The notes beneath the pieces are model-generated. The model was given only the letters and a program-made list of their open reading frames with translations, was not told the origin of the DNA and did no database searches. Below, one piece after another: positions 46,336 through 58,033 of a DNA stretch of 64,000 bases (position 1 is its first letter; the number at the start of each line of letters is the position of its first letter). The stretch spans positions 88,896 through 152,895 of the forward strand of contig JBBHKE010002248.1 in the NCBI GenBank assembly GCA_037447655.1, written 5' to 3'. Position numbers and translations under genes: made by a program. Source of the stretch: Zygnema cylindricum. Taxonomy: Eukaryota > Streptophyta > Zygnematophyceae > Zygnematales > Zygnemataceae.

Positions 46336-46781
46336 GGCAATGGTCTGTGTTAGTTTGTCTCGTAACCCGTATTTTTTTCCAGTGAAAGTTATCTAAACTC
46401 ATTCCATGTCGAGGGTCTATCTTCAGTTTCCTTTTGAGCTGTAAATCTGAACCATACATGCATGTGAGAGGAACGTGATTTACAACTCCTCACAGATATG
46501 GATGTGGCTTGTAACTACTTTAAAACAACGCTCTTTGTGTACCACAAGCGTCCAATTAGGTCTTTTTCTTACCTTTTCCGTCTCACTAACCCTAAAATCC
46601 ACACTCATGCCAGCATCATGGTTACCCGTGCAGTCCCCTTTATTCAATACATTTTTGTTGTTTTTTGTACATTGAAACTGTAATCCCATTGTAATGTTGC
46701 CAAACCAATATCCCTTGAATCCTAATTTTTAATTTTTGCACGTTGAGTCGCAGTTATAATTCTTTGAATGGATCCATTCCC

Positions 46782-49700
46782 ATGGAACCTTCCTCCTACT
46801 CGGACCCTGATGACGATGTGAGGTCAGACATGGCATCACGTGACGAGAAAGACAGTCAACGGTTGACTGCTCTCGAGAGGGAGCTCCACCAAGGTATGCT
46901 GATGCCATCCATCTCATATCAGCCTCAAATTGACGTTGTTGGAGTTCTATGGTGCATATAACAGTTTGAAAGTGGGGAAAATTGGAAAATTGAGGCCATA
47001 TCCTAAGTTTTTGATTTCGAAAAAAACCAAAATAAGAATAATAGGATAATAGGATTATATGATAGTAGGATAAGGATAATAAGATAATTTGAATTAAACT
47101 AGTAGATCCAGTTAAGGAAAATTTGGATTTTATTAGTAGATTTCCAAAAGACAATGTAAAATAAGTATTGCCATATTTTTCCATATTTCGACTCTGCTGT
47201 ACATGGTGATGTTATTGGTGGTTCCGCTAGCTGGATTCTTTTTTTCCTTCCTTCTTTCTCTCGTTTTCCTTTGGTTTTTCCCTCTCCCTCTTTCTCTCTA
47301 TTTCCTTATCTCTCTCGTTTGTTTTTTCCTTTTTTTTCTTTCTTTCTTCTTTTCTTTGCGATCAATCCTCGTTATTACCAATACCCTGAGTTTTGAAGAG
47401 GGATAAATGACATTTAGTTTGTAAATGATGGACACTCAAATAGAATATCACATGAACATTTGCATATTTAGTATTGTGTAAAAATTTAGTTTTCAAACTC
47501 TGGCAATTTTTGCATTGCTCATTACAGCAGTGTTTTGTTTTATTTCTTGTTTTGTTGAATCAAAATCAGAACTTATTAAAGAGCAATAGCAAAAATAATG
47601 ATAAGTGCACTTCCTCTTTTTTCCACCTTTCAGGTATTTCTATTTTTTGACTTTTTGAGATTTGAAAAGCAATGCGTTTATTGGAAATAATTTTACCTTG
47701 TTTCTCTGTTTCCATCATGTCATCTCTTAAAAACGTAAAAGCTGCGACCCTTTTAACCAAAAAAGAAAAGAAAAAGAAACCAACACAAAGCAAAACCTAA
47801 AAAAAAAAAAGACAAAGTCAAAGGACAAAAAAAGGTCAAAGTTAAAGGTCAAAGTCATCCACACTAACGCCTGTGGTTGTTTCTCTCATTTCCAGCTCGT
47901 CTCGGGTTTACCTCAAATAATTTTTTGCGATCGAAATTTCTGTTGACACCCATGTCCGAGCCATTGGATCTCCGTCCAACCGCAAGAAGGGAAGACAAAG
48001 AAAGACTGGAGGAACTTTCCATGAAACTTACAGAATGTACCCAAGTATTTCACTCTTTTGTGATGAGGGTTTTGCCGTCCATTCAGCAATTGCAGTCGAT
48101 TGAAGCTGAAGTAGAATCACGAAAACTGAACGAGAGACTCACACAGAAACATGATCAATATCAAAGTCAGAATCAGAATCAGAATCAGAATCAAAATCAA
48201 AATCAAAACCAAATTCAAAATCAAAATCAGAATCAGAATCAATATCAGAATAAATATCAAAACCAAAATCAAAACCAAAATCAAAATCAATATCAAAACC
48301 ACAATCAGAATCAAAATCAGAATCAGAATCAATATCAATACCAAAACCAAAACCAAAACCAAAACCAAAACCAAAATCAAAATCAAAATCAAAATCAAAA
48401 TCAAAACCAAAACCAAACCCAAAACCAAAACCAAAACCCAACCCAAAACCAAAACCAAAACCAAAATCAGAATCAGAACCTAAACCAAAATTTAGCACTG
48501 AATCTGTCGCAGAATCTGGCACTAAGTCCGGAATTGACGCAACAACTAATTGAGAATATACCGAAATTGACACAGAAACAGTTACAAACAGAAATACAAA
48601 CATTAGAGCTACTAACACTAGCCCAGCAAAGAAGCGATACAATAATATATGATAAGACAGAAAAGGAGAGAGAAACGTTGGATAAGGAGAAAGCACACGA
48701 AGATAAAGGTGGAGGTGGCGGAGGAGGAGGAGGAGGAAGAGGAGAGGGAGGAGGTGGTGAAGAGCAACTACTGATTCTTCCCTCTCGACAGGGAGAAAAT
48801 TCAAGGACAGGCCAGACAGAAGGCAGTACAGGTAAGGAAAAACTTAGTCCATGGGAAAGAAAACTCAGAAAACCTTAGCTTTTTGTTTTCGTTTTCCTTT
48901 TGGAGTTGCAACCCTTTTCTCTTCTTTTCTCCTTCTCGTCCTCCTTTTTGTGACTGTTTGGGAAAAAACCTGGCTTTTCCTTATTTTTGGAAAGTAGAAT
49001 TTCAAATTCATAACATGTTTTTGGTAAAAGTGGAAGTTCTATGAGAAGCATTCGTAGGCAACACGTTGAATAATACCCCCTTTTGCCATTATTTAATTTT
49101 ATTTTTTAGTTCATTCTTTTTTCACAGGGATATCCGATATGTCAAAACAAAATTTTTTGGAGGCAAATCCCAATCCCATGATGGCTCGACAATGTGGGCA
49201 GTGTGGACAAGTTTTCGGAGGGACTAAGTTAGTGGTCAATTCAAGGTTTGGAAATTTCCTTTTGTTTCTTTGCCTTACCTCTTATAATTAATGGTGTTTT
49301 TGGACTCTTAGTTTTTTTGTATCTGATGAATATCATCGTGGTACCAATTGTAGAGTTACATCGAGGCAAAATGTACAGGGTTCATATTCGATACATTCAA
49401 ATGTTCATATACTAAAAAAGTTAAGGTACAGAAGTACAACACCGACCATAATGTTGGTGAATATACCGTTTTTTGTTGAATTTGCCGACATTTTATTTTT
49501 TAGTTCGAGTTATGCCGGTGGATAGTTTACCACCAACAGGTGTATATGGAAAAGTGCCAACTACTTGAACTTTTACGAATTTCAGTGTTTTGAATACTGC
49601 GTTACGTATCTTGTATCGCAATAAACTATTTTACGGTACACTACACCGTGAATCACTATTAGCGTTAAAAAATAATTAATGTAAAAAAACTATTAGTGTT

Positions 49701-51206
49701 ATTAACTCTAATTTGGGTTCAAGGCCTTTCGCCAAGAAAAAAAATAACTCTAATTTATGAATAACTCTAATTTGGGCATAGTTTCCATAGTGTAGCCGGT
49801 ATAGCCTGTGTTCACATAGTCGACGTTTGAACACGTGAGAAGAGGTTCGCGTGATTTTCCCCTGTCTTTATCAATGGAAACAATTCTGAGTGTGCTTTTT
49901 CGTCTCGACGCACTCACTTTCGCGTGTCCGACGCCTTTATCGGACACTCTTCCTGTACGATTGTACGAAATAACGAGCAATTTTAGTATGGACTGACACA
50001 TTTCGTACACTACACTATTTAAAATTTGTCCAACTTAGAGTTATTAACACTGATTAAACAGTACCTATATTGACGTAAAAAAAACAATTAGAGTTCTTGA
50101 TTCTATTTTAGGTTCGAGGGTCAAAATTCGGGGGCGCCGGCAACTCTAATCGTTTGGGATTGTCATCTCTTCCTTAATTTTTTTTTCAGTTGATTTCATT
50201 TTTCGTTCCCATCTCTCCTTCTCTCTTTTTTCCCGTTTTTGTTTTTCTTGTCTGATATTTTTACAGGTTTGCAGCGCATAAGAGATATTGTGGGAAAGAG
50301 AGTCTTCAAAATCGAAGGCGAAAAACAAATTCAAAACCAGTTCTCAGCAATTCTACCAATTTGGAGGAACAATTTCCCATTATGGATGTTAATAACAAAA
50401 ACGATACGCAACTTCCAGAGAGTGGAGAGCAATGTACTGATTCCAGGGAAGGAGTATCTCTTAGGGAAAATGTTTTACCCGTTGAAGGTAAAAAATCTCA
50501 AGCACAAAGAGAAACTCGAGCTGAATCTGAAACTGAAATCGAAACTGAAACTGAAACTGGAATTTTATGTCAAGGGGCAAATACGGGAAAAGTTAAGACT
50601 ATGGAAGACAGAAGTCACGTTGAAGTTCAAGGCAGTTACAATCAATTAAACGGAACAGATTTACAGACTAGAGGACAAACTTTCTGTCAATCAAACGGAA
50701 TGGATTTACAGACTAAAGGACATATTAGTGAGAAAGATGGAAATCAATCTCAGGGAAATACCGAGTTTCCATTTATTTCAAATCCTGATGAATGCCAAAA
50801 CACCATAGTAAACTTAGAATCTTCAGTGAAAGGGAGGGGGGGAGAGAGGGAGAACTTCATATTAGTGGATCAAAATTTGCTAGATAATAAAATAGGATTG
50901 AAGAAGAGAGATGAAGACTTTGTGCAAAATTCTGAATCAGATGGAAATGTGGAAGGGACATCATCACCGAAAATTGTACAAAACCGAGGAAAACCTTCTC
51001 TCACTAAAAATGGGAGAGTCGTAAAAGGAGGAGGAGGAACTCAGGGAGTTTTGTTGACTCCTAAAGCGAGAAGACCGAGTAGGATTGGAAGAAAATCGGT
51101 CGAAAACGCGGTATTCAAATTTCATATCGAGGGTGGAGTTCCGAAGGAAACGTCCTTCATTCAAAAAGAGGGAGGAGAGAAAGGAAACAGGGACAGTGGC
51201 AATTGA
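46782..51206 (+). CDS. Q/N-rich protein with a CxxC...HxxxC zinc-finger-like motif (four exons, 701 aa)
   Basis: Exons 46782-46893, 47896-48831, 49128-49245 and 50267-51206 join in one frame. All introns have GT...AG ends with pyrimidine-rich acceptors (TTTCCAG, TTTTTTCACAG, TTTTTACAG). Residues 1-38 are acidic. Residues about 45-120 are charged and probably helical (KERLEELSMKLTECTQVF). Residues about 123-234 are an almost pure Asn-Gln repeat, and about 309-327 a Gly run. C372, C375, H393 and C397 form the finger-like motif, and an intron falls inside it at residue 389. A basic NRRRK cluster follows. The C-terminal 300 residues are polar, probably disordered, with basic patches (KARRPSRIGRKS). 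The start is the first in-frame ATG; an upstream exon is possible because the frame is open to about 46727. AATAAA lies at 51511. I do not recognise the family. A nuclear, nucleic-acid-binding or condensate role is an inference. Confidence 0.8.
48151..48483 (+). repeat. AATCAAAACCAA-type coding minisatellite
   Basis: Hexanucleotide variants of AAYCAR repeat for about 330 bases inside exon 2 and encode Asn-Gln. The other five frames are also open here and produce spurious proteins. Confidence 0.93.
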
Positions 51207-52052
51207 GAGTCGTGTTAAGAATTTGCGATTTTTTTATTTTTTTTTGTAATTAGAGTAAATTGTTGTCTAGTTTAATTTGATCAGTGCTTTTTAAACTAAT
51301 ACTATTTTTTTAGGTTGAACTAATTATTTTTCCTGAATGTCTTATTCCCGGGAATTGTGGGCTTTAGTATGAGACATTTTTTGTCTCTTAGTTTCTTTCG
51401 CAGAGTTTCCAATTTTGCCTTGTTTGATTCTATGTGGTTTTTCAGTTTCGTTTTGGCTTTTCCTTTCTTTTGTTTCCATGTACTCAGATGGTTTATCGTC
51501 ACGAGGTTTTAATAAAGCCTTTTCTTGATAATGGTTAATATCCATTTATATTCTACACATATTGCAAAGTTGAAAGTACATTCTTGCTCTAGAGATCTCG
51601 CAAATTTGAAAAGTTCTCTTGTAAATAAATAAAGGACGCAACTCTATTTATGGGATGGGAAAAGGTAATGTTCTATCTATGCGACTTAACAGAACAGAAG
51701 AAAAGTGAATGAACCCTTGGAGGATATCTTTGTAAAATTGTCAACATTTATAATTACCTCAGTGTCCAGTAAGTTCTAGTCCGTGAAAAAAACTGTGTGA
51801 CATCCTGCTACTATTTCTTGGAGTCAAGACCAGACATAAATGCTCAGCAAAATTTCACGGCAAAATTAGAAAACATTTTAAAAACTTTGAATTTATATGC
51901 ACCGTGTTGAACTACGAAAAATTAGTGCGATTATTAATAATGCGATGCTGTAATCCGTGACTTGGATGAATTGACGAGCAGTTCCATCGATTCCAAAGAC
52001 CAAAGCAAAAGTTGTTTAGACGATAATACAAAATGCATTTAGCATGCAAAAC
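51207..52052. other. 3' untranslated region and intergenic DNA
   Basis: Candidate poly(A) signals AATAAA lie at 51511-51516 and 51624-51633. The rest, AT-rich, contains no gene that I can support until the transposase remnant. Confidence 0.6.
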
Positions 52053-52304
52053 AAGAAGGGGGTAGATTTAGCCTGGGCCACGGCTTTCTACGCCAATGGA
52101 TTGCTGTTCAGACTTTTAGATGACCCATAAGTCAAGGAACCGGTGAAGAAGACTGGTGATATAGGTGTGTCTTACAAGTTACCAATCCGTAGTGCAATGA
52201 GAAATCGTCTCCTATTAGAGACTAAGGCGAATGTGAAGAAAGATTTGGCAAGTTATGTGGAAACCATTCATGTCACTAGTGCCACAGTTACATTAGACGC
52301 GTAA
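52053..52304 (+). pseudogene. hAT-type transposase remnant
   Basis: The frame encodes LAWATAFYANGLLFRLLDDP, a stop (near 52128), then VSYKLPIRSAMRNRLL, a run resembling KANVKKDLASYVE, and ends TSATVTLDA-stop. This matches the segment of plant-type hAT transposases before the first catalytic Asp (FYANGIPFN, Y-PPS-, LL, then SDGW). Upstream zinc-finger and downstream catalytic/dimerisation parts are absent. It ends exactly where a 395-bp duplicated segment begins. Confidence 0.65.
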
Positions 52305-52697
52305 AATGTTTTACCGCTCATTTAACGGAAAACATACAAACTCCGGGTACATGTTCATTTTTTTTACATGTACGGAATTGTACAGACAGAAATTCATTAA
52401 CGATTTTTACGATTTTTTCAAATCGACCTCTTTGATTTCTACGTATTATTCGCGCATTTGAATCGTGCGTAAAATGAGTTTTAAAAAACTATGTACAGCA
52501 TGTTACAAATGCACGTATTTTATGAGAGTGAATTGTGACAAAATAATGGGACGCAACACCAATCACTAGTGTTGGGTATCGAGGACCTTTTGCCGATATT
52601 CGATATATATCGAATTTCAGATACCCGATAATCGATATATCGCTTCGATATATCGAAAAGCAAAATATCGCGATATATCGCCGATATATCGTATCGC
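52303..52697. repeat. 395-bp direct duplication, copy 1
   Basis: Repeated at 53096-53490 with a few differences (offset 793). It includes 264 bases of flank, the CCAATCAC target site and the first 131 bases of the hAT element starting at 52567. Confidence 0.92.
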
Positions 52698-53095
52698 AAC
52701 GAAATAGCCGTTCTAATGTTGTTTTTGCTACGTCAGCTTTTCGGGTTATCGTTGGTCTGTTTCACAAAAATACGCTACTTTAACCCGACTTCAATATCCC
52801 CCAATTTTTTGAGGAAGTTAGTTTGTACGATTTTCCGAAAATTTCCGAAAAACAAAAAAGTCGGTGCTCGGAAATCCTTACATTATTCGAAAGTCCGTCT
52901 GTTGCGGAAGTGATTTTTTTCCCGGTGGGAACAGGCTATGAGACAGAGACAATATTATTCTGACAAAAGGAGGCGTTGTTGGGGTTTTGAACTTGGGCCT
53001 ACAAATTGTCACAAAACCCTCGGAAAACTTTGTACTTGACGTTGATGTAGATGTTCCGTTACATGTATGGAGTGTGAGTGAGTATGTAAATCATT
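52698..53095. other. Spacer between duplicated segments
   Basis: No gene or repeat recognised. One short frame (52716-52913) lacks any domain. Confidence 0.5.
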
Positions 53096-53552
53096 AAAAT
53101 GTTTTACCGCTTATTTAACGGAAAACATACAAACTCCGGGTACATGTTCATTTTTTTTACATGTACGGAATTGTACGGACAGAAATTCATTAACGTTTTT
53201 TACGATTTTTTCAAATCGACCTCTTTGATTTCTACGTATTATTCGCGCATTTGAATCGTGCGTAAAATGAGTTTTAAAAAACTATGTACAGCATGTTACA
53301 AATGCACGTATTTTATGAGAGCGAATTGTGACAAAATAATGGGACGCAACACCAATCACTAGTGTTGGGTATCGAGGACCTTTTGCCAATATTTGATATA
53401 TATCGAATTTCAGATACCCGATAATCGATATATCACTTCGATATATTGAAAAGCAAAATATCACGATGTATCGCCAATATATCGTATCGCCGATATATCG
53501 AGGCATAAAAAAAATATGTATATATATATAAAAAAATCACAGGTGTCCAAAG

Positions 53553-53999
53553 TAGTGTTGGGTATCGGGTAGTTTCATATCGCGATAATTTCGATATTCG
53601 ATATATCGAATATCGATCGAGCAGATTCCTCGATAAATCGTACCGGGACCAACATAAATTATCGCGATATATATCGCAAAAATTGCGTGTCCGTACAGTC
53701 AGTACGGAAAACCGTACGAAAAGCGTACCGAGAATCGTACGAAAAATCGTAGGGATAATTTGACCCCCCCCCCCCCCCCCCCCCACTGAGCGCTCAGTGG
53801 GGGGGGGGGGGGGGGGGGGGGGCGGTGTGTAAAAAAAAAAAAATTTAATTTGCATTTTCGATATATTGTCGATACGATATATTGGCGATATATCGCGATG
53901 GTTTGGTTTTCGATATATCGAAGTGATATATCGATTATCGGGTACCTGAAATTCGATATATATCGAATATCGGCAAAAGGTCCTCGATACCCAACACTA
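53553..53999. mobile_element. Small hAT-like element nested in the previous one (447 bp)
   Basis: It has TAGTGTTGGGTATCG...CGATACCCAACACTA ends with GTCCAAAG at 53545-53552 and 54000-54007, a perfect 8-bp duplication. The host sequence it splits is intact at about 58770 in the sister element. Confidence 0.93.
53764..53822. repeat. C-run/G-run perfect palindrome
   Basis: 21 C, then ACTGAGCGCTCAGT (self-complementary), then 24 G. It forms a hairpin of about 28 bp and has i-motif and G-quadruplex potential. It sits in the centre of the nested hAT element. Confidence 0.95.
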
Positions 54000-54654
54000 G
54001 TCCAAAGTCACGTGGTTTCGGACAAGGTGACCGTAAAATTTTTGCCGAAAAGAAATACAGTTTTTTCCTGAAAGTCAGCAGAGTGAAGGAGATCTCTAAG
54101 GTACATTGATTCGGTACAGTACACTTGCGAAGTACACGTACGTAATGCGCAAGTACGGATTTCCATACGAAAATGGTCGGTTTTCAAATCTTTGACGATT
54201 TTAGAGATTTGATCGTCAACTTACAAGGAACCACTCAGATCAAAACACGTATGTAAAAACTTATTTACATAATATACGTGATGTTAACCGAGGCCTAAAT
54301 TTTGATGTCCGTACTATTTCAGAGACCTCCTCATGTAACCATACCCCAAATAAGTAACTATATGAGTTACAAAATTTGTACTTTTTGCCAGTTAGATTTT
54401 GCGGCGTCTACCTTTAAGTCACGGAACGAAAATCGCGTCGTACGTGGCGTATCAGACAATTTGTATTTTTCGCTAAAATAACATATTATATTAAAATATA
54501 AAATATTAAATTTAAAAATACTATACATCGCGATATATATCGCGATTATTTATGTTGGTATCGGTACGATATATCGAAGAGCCTACTCGACCGATATTCA
54601 ATATATCGAGTATCGAAATCATCGCGATATGAATTTACCCGATACCCAACACTA

Positions 54655-55188
54655 CACCGCGCATCGTTATTAGTGTCAACGACACTAATTTGGGTTCTTA
54701 AAATTTTGATTTTTTTCCTCAAATAGGATACATGATTTTAATTTTTCCTTGCCGTTAGTTAAGGTACCATACAAAATAGCGTAAAGGACGAATTACAATA
54801 ATATCTAAATAGTGTGGTGTACGGTCGATTCAGACCGTACATAAATGTACCTTTTCAAGTGAAAATTTTACAAAAAATGAGTTAAATCAGACGCGCACGC
54901 ATAGGATCGTGCGCTAAAAAACGTGATTGTTCTGACACGTAAATTAGTCTTACATGTACGGATATTTAAATTTCACGACGGCGTACAATTTTTAATATTT
55001 TGTACGGATACATATATTAATGCATATAATCGTACAACGAATATTCCATTTTTGCTGTTCCCAAATTAGCATAAACGCTGAAATTAGAATACACCTTTTT
55101 TTTTTTTTTTTTAATCTTAATTAGCGTCAATGACGGTATATTTACTTCCACGCTATTTAAACTTTGACATTAATAACGATGCGCGGTG
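54655..55188. mobile_element. TA-flanked inverted-repeat element (MITE-like, 534 bp)
   Basis: The ends are CACCGCGCATCGTTATTAGT and its near-perfect complement ending GATGCGCGGTG, flanked by TA at 54653-54654 and 55189-55190. It is inserted in the terminal TA of the hAT element. TA duplication suggests the Tc1/mariner class; no transposase is present. Confidence 0.85.
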
Positions 55189-55373
55189 TACCAATCACTG
55201 CTTTTGAATGGTTTAAAACATACTTGTCCCGTGCTCATAATACGCACGAAACGAACGCGCGAATACTACGCACGATACGCATTTAACGATGAAAAAAAAG
55301 TTATAAAATGCGTACTTGACTATGTACCCGTACTTTTTCGTACATTTGCGAACTTTCTTCGTACATTTCAGTA

Positions 55374-56750
55374 CACTGCGAATCGTAATTAGAGTAATGA
55401 AAAAATTAGAGTACAAAAACTAAAAAAACAAATTAGAGTAATGAACGCTAATTTATGTGATAGAGCTGTTTCAACTATGAAGTTTACTCTAATTTGTAGT
55501 GTTGTGTATCGGTAAGGATTTGCCGATAACCGATATGGGCATTTTTTCGGGGACCCGATAATCGATATATTGGTACGATATATCGCTATCGGTCTTATCG
55601 CCGATAAGTAGCCAATAATATCGGCTACCTATCGGCGATAATGCCGATAACGATAACTATCGGCGATAACTGTATGAGCCGTGCAGATAAATGTACGGCA
55701 TGTACACTCAACTGTACGTCTTATTCCCCCGACTCGCCCTACTCACAACCCCTGAGGTACCTACCAATCAGATCATTTGTACAAGCCGAAAGTACAGTAG
55801 CCGGCATAAGATGTGTACGTCTTTAGTACGGCTCCACTTAAAACGATGTACCTTTCACATCCGACGCCGTGGCTTTGTCCCTTTATTTTTGAGGATCCAC
55901 TGGAAACCTACCACGTGTCAATCCATCGGCTTTTTTGGTAAAAGCTGCCAAAAAAGTCATTCTGAGATGCCGGCGCTCACGCTGACCGTCCGCTCGTATT
56001 TTATCATTGAATGTCGTCCGTTCGATTCCGGCGGCGAGCATAATGTTATTTTGCATCCGTTGTACTTTGTGTCCGCCGTCTTTTTACCGTTCCATGATAA
56101 TCAGTTTATTCGTACAATTCCGTACGTTCCCGTAAAATTTATGTTCAGTTAACCGCCCAAAAAGTACTACAAAGTGCAACGTATTATTTCGTCAAATTCC
56201 GTACATTTCCCGTAAAAAACCGTACATTTCTCGTAAATTTACCGTTCAGTTTACTGGACAGAAAGCACTCCGGACGGAAAGTACAGAAAGTACAAATATA
56301 TCGGGACCGCTGACCGTTCGATAACCGATAACTATCGGTATCGGTGTTATCGCGATAAGTTTTTTACCGATACACAACACTACTAATTTGGCACGCTAAT
56401 ATCCTCTACTGTAAATAAGGTATTCGTACAGAATTTGGCAAAACGTACAGCTTATCGTCACTATGACGTTTGCACCACGCGATTTGTTAAAACGAAGTTA
56501 CATGATAACGGCCTGTATTAAATCATTATTTGTACTTTTTTACTTAAAAAAGTACAATTTTGCACGGTCGGAGGTCGTCCGTACTCCACACTATTTAAAA
56601 CGAACCTATATTAGAATTAAAAACACTAATTAAACTTTACTTTAAATATAATAATGAAAAAATTAGAATCATTTACTCTATTTCATGTGATAGAGTCAAA
56701 ATTTCGAGCGACCGAATTAGAGTAATTTACTCTAATTACAATTCGCGGTG
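55374..56750. mobile_element. TA-flanked inverted-repeat element with a nested hAT
   Basis: The ends are CACTGCGAATCGTAATTAGA and TCTAATTACAATTCGCGGTG, with TA on each side (55372-55373, 56751-56752). Same family as 54655-55188. It is interrupted by the hAT-like element at 55497-56382. Confidence 0.85.
55497..56382. mobile_element. hAT-like element, second subfamily (886 bp)
   Basis: The ends are TAGTGTTGTGTATCGGTAA and TTACCGATACACAACACTA. An 8-bp duplication, CTAATTTG, lies at 55489-55496 and 56383-56390. The interior has CCGATAACCGATA palindromes at both ends and a GC-richer core with no transposase. A 153-codon frame (55691-56152) shows no known domain. Confidence 0.93.
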
Positions 56751-56754
56751 TACT

Positions 56755-57320
56755 TTTAGGGTTATTAACGGGGGTTTGAGAAATTTTAGGGCACATTCTC
56801 GTGCATTCTCATATATTTATGTTAAACATCCAACTTTTATTCGTACGTATATGTACAGTGTCCGTATATTTTTGTACTTTTGACGGTTATTATTTGAGAT
56901 TTTTAAGGTACGTTTTCGTACATTTCAATTATACAGACTTATATCTTTGGTACGTCTACGTACAGTGTCCGTATATTTCTGTACTATTACGGTTATTAAA
57001 GGGGGAATTTCAGGGTGTTTAGGGTACTTCCCGTGCATTTTGTACATTCCGGTAAATTACAGTTCAACTGCCTTACATTATCCGTACTCTCCAGTTTTTT
57101 ATGGTGCACCTTTCATACAATTCTGTACCTTTTCGTACGTTTATTGTACCTTTTTGGGTTTTTAAGGATTTTTAGGGTTAAGGGGACAGTTTCCGTACGT
57201 TTTCGTACACCGTACAGCGAAAACTAAACGAATTTTACGAAAAATATAAAAGTCGCGAATACTACGTAGTTTACGGAAAAAACTCCAAATCCGTACGAAT
57301 AGGACAACTAGGGTTTAAAA
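56755..57320. repeat. GTAC-rich repeat related to P, reverse orientation
   Basis: It has recurring TACAGTGTCCGTATATTT and AGGGTTATTAAC phrases at roughly 60-120-bp intervals, the complement of the phrases in repeat P, ending with ACTACGTAGTTTACGG. Confidence 0.6.
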
Positions 57321-57685
57321 AAATAAATAATAATTAAAACTCGTCGCGTATACATATAATACGATGTAGCCTATACATCTAATCGGACGGTTAGCAATTC
57401 ATATAATGTTTTGACAGATGGTTTCACCAGTATTGTGAGTATAAAATATCAAACATCTCGCACGATACAGAAAGAAGCTTTATTTCAGAAAGTGCGATGG
57501 AAAAAACCATCAAAGTACAAAGGGTTTCAAAAAAGGGGAAAAAACGCTAAGTGCTAAAAAATAGCCAAAGGAAACTAAGGAAAAGAAAACATGTGAAAAC
57601 ACCAAATCTAACTAGAAAAACTGCCAAAACCAAACAAATTTACTAAAGATGACACAATACAAATTGACTACACAACCCTAACCAA

Positions 57686-58033
57686 CTAAACCCCACACCC
57701 CTGAAGATCGTGGATGTGGATTGGATCTCGTGGTGGAAGATCTGGGAGGCCGCGCTTGTCATCCGCCACCGTGCTCCGCCGTAGAAGGGCTGCAGCTTGC
57801 GCTCGTTGAAGAGCTACTGATACCCGTTGACGGTAAAAAGCAACAAGAAGGCTCGGGGGAGGGCTCCGGGAACCCCGAAAATCAAATGTCTTCTTTGCAC
57901 AGTTACGAAGGAAATCATCAAAAGACTTGTCCAAAGTACCGAAAATTTCTGCAGCAAATGGCACAAATTGGACCGCCGGGTCTTGGTGAGCGTAATCCTT
58001 TTCCTTATAAGTTGCTGCGTCGCAGGCCGCCAC
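57686..58033 (-). pseudogene. C-terminal fragment of a LINE-type retrotransposon protein
   Basis: The minus-strand frame carries ACDAATYKEKDYA, FVPFAAEIFGTLDKSFDDFL and YRQRVSVALQRAQAAALLRR, and ends with HIHDL. The KxxxY, FVPF-x-E-x-FG and VALQRxxAxxLL layout is typical of the region after reverse transcriptase in some LINE and LINE-like ORF2 proteins. The reverse transcriptase itself is absent, so this is probably a 5'-truncated copy. The open frame continues upstream to 58246, but that part looks unrelated. No poly(A) tail is obvious. Confidence 0.5.

Larger units (their letters stand above)
53360..55190. mobile_element. hAT-like non-autonomous transposon with two nested insertions
   Basis: The left end is TAGTGTTGGGTATCGAGG and the right end CCCGATACCCAACACTA. 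An 8-bp duplication, CCAATCAC, lies at 53352-53359 and 55191-55198, visible only once the insertion at the right terminus is removed. The interior is rich in CGATATATCG palindromes and has no transposase. It is related to 58606-60176. Confidence 0.88.

Noticed and set aside
48117-48804. Antisense and alternate frames over the Asn-Gln repeat (115 and 221 codons minus, 110 plus)
   Set aside because: Hexamer repeat leaves every frame open; only the frame joined by splice sites is supported.
55691-56152. 153-codon frame inside a hAT element as a transposase
   Set aside because: No catalytic or dimerisation motif; the core lacks any hAT similarity that I can see.
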